Assembly (NCBI RefSeq): GCF_000208925.1
Contig: NW_001914924.1
Location: 1 to 64,000 of the forward strand
Origin: Entamoeba histolytica HM-1:IMSS
Taxonomy: Eukaryota > Evosea > Mastigamoebida > Endamoebidae
Length of the DNA stretch: 64,000 bases
Direction of reading: 5' to 3'
Below the pieces are notes generated by a model that saw only the letters and a list, made by a program, of their open reading frames with translations, ran no database searches and had not been told where the DNA came from. The position numbers and the translations under genes are program-made. Shown here piece after piece: positions 59,565 to 64,000 of the stretch (position 1 is the first letter of the stretch; each line of letters begins with the position of its first letter).

Positions 59565-61721
59565 TTAGAAATCCCATTTAAAACCAGCTCCAACATATCC
59601 ACCTTTATCAGCTGATTTACCTGCAGTTAAACTAAGATGTGAATTCTTTCCAAGGTCATAATTAACTCCTGCACTATACTCCAAACCATTCTTTGATGAC
59701 TTGCCTACTTCGAGACTACCAGACCATTTATCATTAAATTGATGTTGGGCTTTAATTCCATACCTCCAGTCTTTTTCATTATTTAACTTGGTATACATTC
59801 CATTAGCTGAGATTTGTGTATTAGTTGTTGGTAAGAAATTAATTTGTCCATTAATGTTTTGAGAATTTTTACTAAAGGAAAAATCACCAGTAGCACTCAA
59901 CTTACCATTCTTACTTTCATAACTTCCTCCAAATCCAAGTATATTATTATTATTTGTTTGGTCTTTTATAAATGAGGCATATGCCTTATTTTTATCATCT
60001 AAGTTATAGGTTAGCTTTGTTTCTAAACCAACGTTCCTTTTTCCATTAATATTACTTATTCTACCTCCTAAACTAGCCCCAAACTTATCATTTGGATTAA
60101 ACTGTGCACTAATTCCAGCAGAATTAGTCTTTATTCCGTTAGTATCTTTTGTGTGTTTTATGTCTAATGACCCAGTAAATTTATCTGCTTTATAATCCAA
60201 TTGACTAAAGAATGTATTACTTCTGCCATCTGGAGTTGATTTAACTGATCCACTACTGCTCAATGTTGAATGTTCATTGACTTTATATGTTCCTGTAGCA
60301 CTTGCTGAACGAGAAACACCATTACTATTCTTAGAACGTTTTGCGTCAAGTGATCCATCAAATTTACCATCTTTACTTTTGTAATTAAGAGAGCCATGTA
60401 TTTCATTACTCTTTTCACCATTAGTATTAGCCATGTTTCCATCAACTTTAGCTGTTAAGCCACCATTAGTATATGTAGCATCACCACTAATAGAACTAAC
60501 TTTATTTGTTCCATCATTCTTAGCTTGTGCATTTAAATTAGCTTGTAACTTATCACCATTGTAGTTTGCTTTTCCATTTACTTCATATGTTTTTTTTCCA
60601 TTAGTTTTTGAAACTTTACCATCAGCAGAAATTGTAGTTTTATCATTTGGTTTATATGTAGCACTGGCACTAGCACTTGTAGTTTTACCATTAGAATCTT
60701 TATTAAAATTGACACCAGCATTAGCTTGTAATTTATCTCCATTGTATGAAGCATTTGCATTACCTTGAATAGTAGTTTGTCCATTAGTTTTTGAAACTTT
60801 ACCATCAGCAGAAATTGTAGTTTTATCATTTGGTTTATATGTAGCACTGGCACTAGCACTTGTAGTTTTACCATTAGAATCTTTATTAAAATTGACACCA
60901 GCATTAGCTTGTAATTTATCTCCATTGTATGAAGCATTTGCATTACCTTGAATAGTAGTTTGTCCATTAGTTTTTGAAACTTTACCATCAGCAGAAATTG
61001 TAGTTTTACCATTTGGTTTATATGTAGCACTGGCACTAGCACTTGAAGTAGTAGAACTACCATCTTTATTAATTCCTGCTTTTGCATTAGCCTGAACTTT
61101 TTTACTATCATAAGAGGCATTTATGTTGGCACCAGCTTTATTAACACCGTTTTGTTTACCATAATAAGCATTTCCATTAACATTAACACCATTTTTACTG
61201 TATTTACCATTAACAGAAGCACCATAACTTTGTCCTTGAGGAGAAGTTTGATATCCAGTTTTAGCTGTTGCTGTTATAGGGCCTTTGTTGTAGTTAATAT
61301 TTCCAGAAACACCAGCAGTAATACCGTTTGGAGTTTTTTGAGCACTTACCGATCCAGAGACTTTAGTGTTTGGACCTAAATTCTTTGAAACAGTAGCAGT
61401 CTTCTTACCATTCTTATCAGTAGTTACTTGAACTAATTGTTTTCTTTGTTTAGAAGCTACAGTTGGTTTTTTTGTAGTAGTTTGAACTGTTCTTTTTGGT
61501 TGTGGTGCTTGTGTTTTCTTATTTTGTTTTACTCTTTGATTATTTTTTGGTGTGTTAGCTGGTTTAGTAGATGCCTTACGATTTGATTTAGGTTTTTGAG
61601 CTTTCTTTGAATTTTTTGGAGAAGGGGCATCATCTAAAAAGTCTGAATAATCGTCATTAAACGACAAAGCAAAAGAATCAAGAACAAGAAGGATGCATAG
61701 AAGGAAGAAAATTCCTTTCAT
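59565..61721 (-). CDS. Secreted beta-strand repeat protein (beta-barrel or attacin-like), unrecognised family
   Basis: 718 residues from an ATG. A signal peptide (MKGIFFLLCILLVLDSFALS) is followed by a basic Thr/Pro/Lys-rich linker (about 30-100). The remainder is a long run of alternating short strands and turns: ASATYKPNDKTTISADGKVS, GNANASYNGDKLQANAG, GSLDAKRSKNSNG. Alternating Gly/Ala/Ser and polar residues with NG/DG turns make beta hairpins. It ends GYVGAGFKWDF, with a C-terminal Phe like outer-membrane barrels. Perfect 61-residue repeats lie in the middle. There is no helix, cysteine or catalytic motif. It could be a cell-surface or cyst-wall beta protein, an antibacterial attacin-like protein, or a barrel. 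Function unknown. Confidence 0.75.
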   Translation of the reverse strand: MKGIFFLLCILLVLDSFALSFNDDYSDFLDDAPSPKNSKKAQKPKSNRKASTKPANTPKNNQRVKQNKKTQAPQPKRTVQTTTKKPTVASKQRKQLVQVTTDKNGKKTATVSKNLGPNTKVSGSVSAQKTPNGITAGVSGNINYNKGPITATAKTGYQTSPQGQSYGASVNGKYSKNGVNVNGNAYYGKQNGVNKAGANINASYDSKKVQANAKAGINKDGSSTTSSASASATYKPNGKTTISADGKVSKTNGQTTIQGNANASYNGDKLQANAGVNFNKDSNGKTTSASASATYKPNDKTTISADGKVSKTNGQTTIQGNANASYNGDKLQANAGVNFNKDSNGKTTSASASATYKPNDKTTISADGKVSKTNGKKTYEVNGKANYNGDKLQANLNAQAKNDGTNKVSSISGDATYTNGGLTAKVDGNMANTNGEKSNEIHGSLNYKSKDGKFDGSLDAKRSKNSNGVSRSASATGTYKVNEHSTLSSSGSVKSTPDGRSNTFFSQLDYKADKFTGSLDIKHTKDTNGIKTNSAGISAQFNPNDKFGASLGGRISNINGKRNVGLETKLTYNLDDKNKAYASFIKDQTNNNNILGFGGSYESKNGKLSATGDFSFSKNSQNINGQINFLPTTNTQISANGMYTKLNNEKDWRYGIKAQHQFNDKWSGSLEVGKSSKNGLEYSAGVNYDLGKNSHLSLTAGKSADKGGYVGAGFKWDF
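60598..61020 (-). repeat. 183-bp tandem repeat inside the beta-strand protein gene
   Basis: Units start at 60598, 60781 and 60964 (plus coordinates), period 183 bases, i.e. 61 codons and frame-neutral. The first two units look identical base for base; the third matches for its first roughly 90 bases with one C/T change and then diverges. Perfect identity implies a recent duplication or ongoing homogenisation. Confidence 0.9.
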
Positions 61722-63079
61722 TAAAAATATGATTTTTTAATTCTTTTTTTTTAATTTTTAATTTTTCATCTTTTTTTAATTACTTCTTTTAGAAAGAAGA
61801 GATTTAAGAGAAAAACCTAAATCCAAAAATAGAGAAATTCATATGAATTTGATATTTATTTTTGATTTCTTAGTTTTTCCCTTGTTGCAATTTGTGGAAT
61901 TTCTATTTTGTTTGTTATATTTCATAAATTTGTTTTTTTGTTTCTTTCTTTCAATTCCTTTCATTTTTTGTTCAAACTGATTTTTTTAGTTGTGTCTTAT
62001 GATTCTTTCATTAGCACTTTTCCTACTCACCAAACGACTGTGTTATATTTACAAAAGAAAAATAATGATAGAATAAGAATGTAATAATGTAAAGTAATTT
62101 ATAAAAATTACTTCTTATATTCCATCAGCATATGATATTAATTCATTTTTTATTCATATAACAATAACACGTTTATTCAATGAAAGTGAATTTAATAAGT
62201 TCTTAACACTTTTGAATTGTTAAATATACAAAAAATACTAAAACAAATCACAATTGGTTTCAAATCTTTACAATATTAATTATTCTGTTTCTAACTCAAT
62301 AAAATTGTTATAAAATAAATGAAATTATTTTTATTATCTTAATTTAACAATACATCCACTAAGAAACTTCAATTTTAATAAGTTCTTTATTTATTCTAAT
62401 TAAATGTATTTTTAATAAAGTAAAATATTTTTGATTAAAACTAGAATAAATGGCAAATCCATTCTTAGTCTATTAAATTAGAAACAAAATAAATTCCTTT
62501 CTTACCAATAGAATATTTACATAATTTAAAAATAAGAATATTAAGTAAATTATTAAGATAATAAATTTGCTGTTTTGAGTGTTGTGATAGAAGGTATTTT
62601 TCATTTATACCATTAATATATTCTTGGGTTATATTTTTAGCCAAACGAACAATATAACAACACCTTTAATAAAAAAAGCTTAGTTCATTGACTAATTAAT
62701 TGAGTTGGATTTATTTGGAAAAAAGAAAATACATAAATATGAATTTATTTTTAGAAACGATGATATTAAATAATTATGAAAAGATGATATTTAAATAAGT
62801 ATTAACTAACTTGTCTTTACAAAAAAATTCCAAAGATTTGTTAATTTAATTGTATAAAACTAAATAAATTAAAAGAATAAATATTAGAAGTATTTATCAA
62901 AATAAAAAATGAAGAATATTAACTATTTAAAAAAGTCATTGGATTATATAGAACATATAACTAAGAAATAACCATTTGAATGAACTTTGATATAATCTAA
63001 TTAAATTAATATTATTCTTTAAAATATCTAATTAGAAATCTCATCTTCTAATATATTGTCAAAGCTAAATATTAAAATA
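61722..63079. other. Intergenic, about 1.36 kb
   Basis: AT-rich. The left end carries the promoter of the beta-strand protein (minus strand). No gene recognised on either strand. Confidence 0.5.
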
Positions 63080-63720
63080 TTTAGTTTTTTCATTTTTTAT
63101 AGGGGAGTATTTGAAATATTTTATTAAGATCCAATTGAACTTTTTGTAATTGTAATATTTTTATTAATTCTTTGTGTAATAAACCATTTAGATTAATTAT
63201 AGGGATTATTTTTATATAATTAATAATTTTATTTTGTCTTAATTTCTATTTAATTTAATTGTTGCTTATTCAAATACACTGTTTCCATCAATTTTTTCTT
63301 TCATTTTATTTAATTGAATTCATTGAAGTATTAAATCTTTCTTACTAAATATTTTCTTCATTCTATTAACTGGATTATTTTATATTGTCTTTTATTATTT
63401 CTGAAATTCATTTTCTTTTGTTTTTTATATGTCTTTTTTTCTCTGTTTATTTTTGTAAATTTGATATTATTATTATTAAATTATGATACATTCTATTATG
63501 TCTATGAGAATTGTTGTTTATATATTTATGATAATGAAGCTGAGTTGAATACTTCATATCATTATTAGAGTAATTGTTGTGATAATATTTACTATACCAT
63601 TAGTGCATTTATATTCATACAGATAATATTTATTTTCACCCATTCTTCTATCATTTGAATTACTTCATTGATATTAATTTTTATTCTTTTATTATTGAAT
63701 TATTACTTTTTTCATGTATT
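63080..63720 (-). mobile_element. Decayed LINE 3' end with Asn/Tyr-rich segment
   Basis: On the minus strand, the Asn/Tyr-rich segment (about 63720-63450) matches that at 52850-52900. It is followed by a broken LINE C-terminus in which KIIPIINLNGLLHKELIKI corresponds to IIPVVISINGLINKESNKLI. It is more decayed than copies A-C, with many stops. Confidence 0.55.
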
Positions 63721-63778
63721 GTGTTGTAAGTTTTGTTTTTGGAAATAGAATTTAAAGAGAAAAATAAATAAATTAAGT

Positions 63779-64000
63779 TTAAATTGAATTTTTTTGAATA
63801 AGATTAATTAATTCTTGTTCTATTTGACTAATAGTATCAATAGGAGGTATTTTTTGTAAAGAGATTAAGAAATTAATTTTATCATGAATAGACTGTATTC
63901 CTTCAAGATTAAAATCTGATGTAGCATGAAGTAATTTGAATAAATATTTCTGGAATTCCATTAGATCATTCCATTGTTTAGGTGCTTTTATTAATGACAT
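63779..64000 (-). CDS. Unrecognised protein, C-terminal part or small protein at the window edge
   Basis: 73 residues to the stop at 63779; the first Met lies exactly at the window edge (64000), so the frame may extend further. It is helical and amphipathic (QWNDLMEFQKYLFKLLHATS; IEQELINLIQKNSI) with no membrane segment. Not recognised. Confidence 0.5.
   Translation of the reverse strand: MSLIKAPKQWNDLMEFQKYLFKLLHATSDFNLEGIQSIHDKINFLISLQKIPPIDTISQIEQELINLIQKNSI

Noticed and set aside
60578..61120. 180-codon minus-strand frame of Met/Leu/Gln repeats
   Set aside because: Alternative frame of the 183-bp repeats in the beta-strand protein gene.
1..64000. tRNA genes, rRNA and CRISPR arrays
   Set aside because: No cloverleaf with A/B boxes, no rRNA-like GC-rich conserved stretch and no spaced direct repeats were found by eye; a covariance-model scan would be decisive for tRNAs.

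Overview
The window is a eukaryotic nuclear contig, very AT-rich. Gene content and style point to Entamoeba, in or near the E. histolytica/E. dispar/E. nuttalli group. Genes are mostly intronless and tightly packed on both strands. The three introns found are about 60 nt and start GTTTGT, the usual Entamoeba donor. There are BspA-type leucine-rich-repeat proteins of the Entamoeba kind (N-terminal YSMMI..KYF), a cytosolic Hsp70, an iron-dependent alcohol dehydrogenase, Rho/formin/PAK signalling genes, expansin-like secreted proteins and remnants of non-LTR retrotransposons with a restriction-enzyme-like endonuclease. Species cannot be fixed from the sequence alone. Two runs of exactly 100 N (10121-10220 and 43254-43353) are scaffold gaps.

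Layout. 1-8251: end of an unrecognised gene, a BspA-like LRR protein, a low-complexity protein, an Entamoeba LRR protein and a large CNH/zinc-finger protein of the VPS39/VPS3 type. 8470-13230: an accessory region in which two LINE 3'-end fragments lie head to tail on the minus strand. They are followed by the start of a TFIIH p52 (TFB2) gene, then a gap, then a RhoGEF gene without its 5' end. After that the LINE-LINE-TFB2 block recurs, this time with the complete TFB2 gene. 15055-17485: a secreted chagasin-like protein, a coiled-coil protein and member 1 of a four-member unrecognised family. 17486-19851 is a gene desert before Hsp70, whose start is frameshifted. 22693-28094: an atypical Rho GTPase (with intron) and a Diaphanous-type formin on the same strand. 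28289-36993: small membrane protein, iron alcohol dehydrogenase, DcpS, a DDT-like protein, U2AF35, a divergent Hsp70, family member 2 and the coactivator PC4.

36994-41310 is largely non-genic, with decayed LINE pieces and a small GC-richer island. 41311-48066 has two expansin-like secreted or anchored proteins in opposite orientation (the second with two introns), flanking a PAK-family kinase and family member 3. 48235-53740 is a mobile-element and virus-like patch. It holds a decayed LINE carrying reverse transcriptase and endonuclease motifs, then a frameshifted gene with G+C-richer codon use, an Asn/His-rich segment, and another LINE 3' end. 53982 to the end holds family member 4, a secreted beta-amylase, a small protein, a second BspA-like protein, a secreted beta-strand repeat protein with perfect 183-bp tandem repeats, another LINE 3' remnant, and the end of an unrecognised gene.

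Functionally, RhoGEF, Rho GTPase, formin and PAK form one actin-signalling theme, although they are scattered rather than in an operon. The main points for a second look are: the atypical Rho GTPase (G12 and Q61 positions changed, no CAAX box); the four-member protein family; the virus-like pseudogene set between LINE sequences; the mosaic LINE duplication around the gap; and the beta-barrel-like secreted repeat protein.
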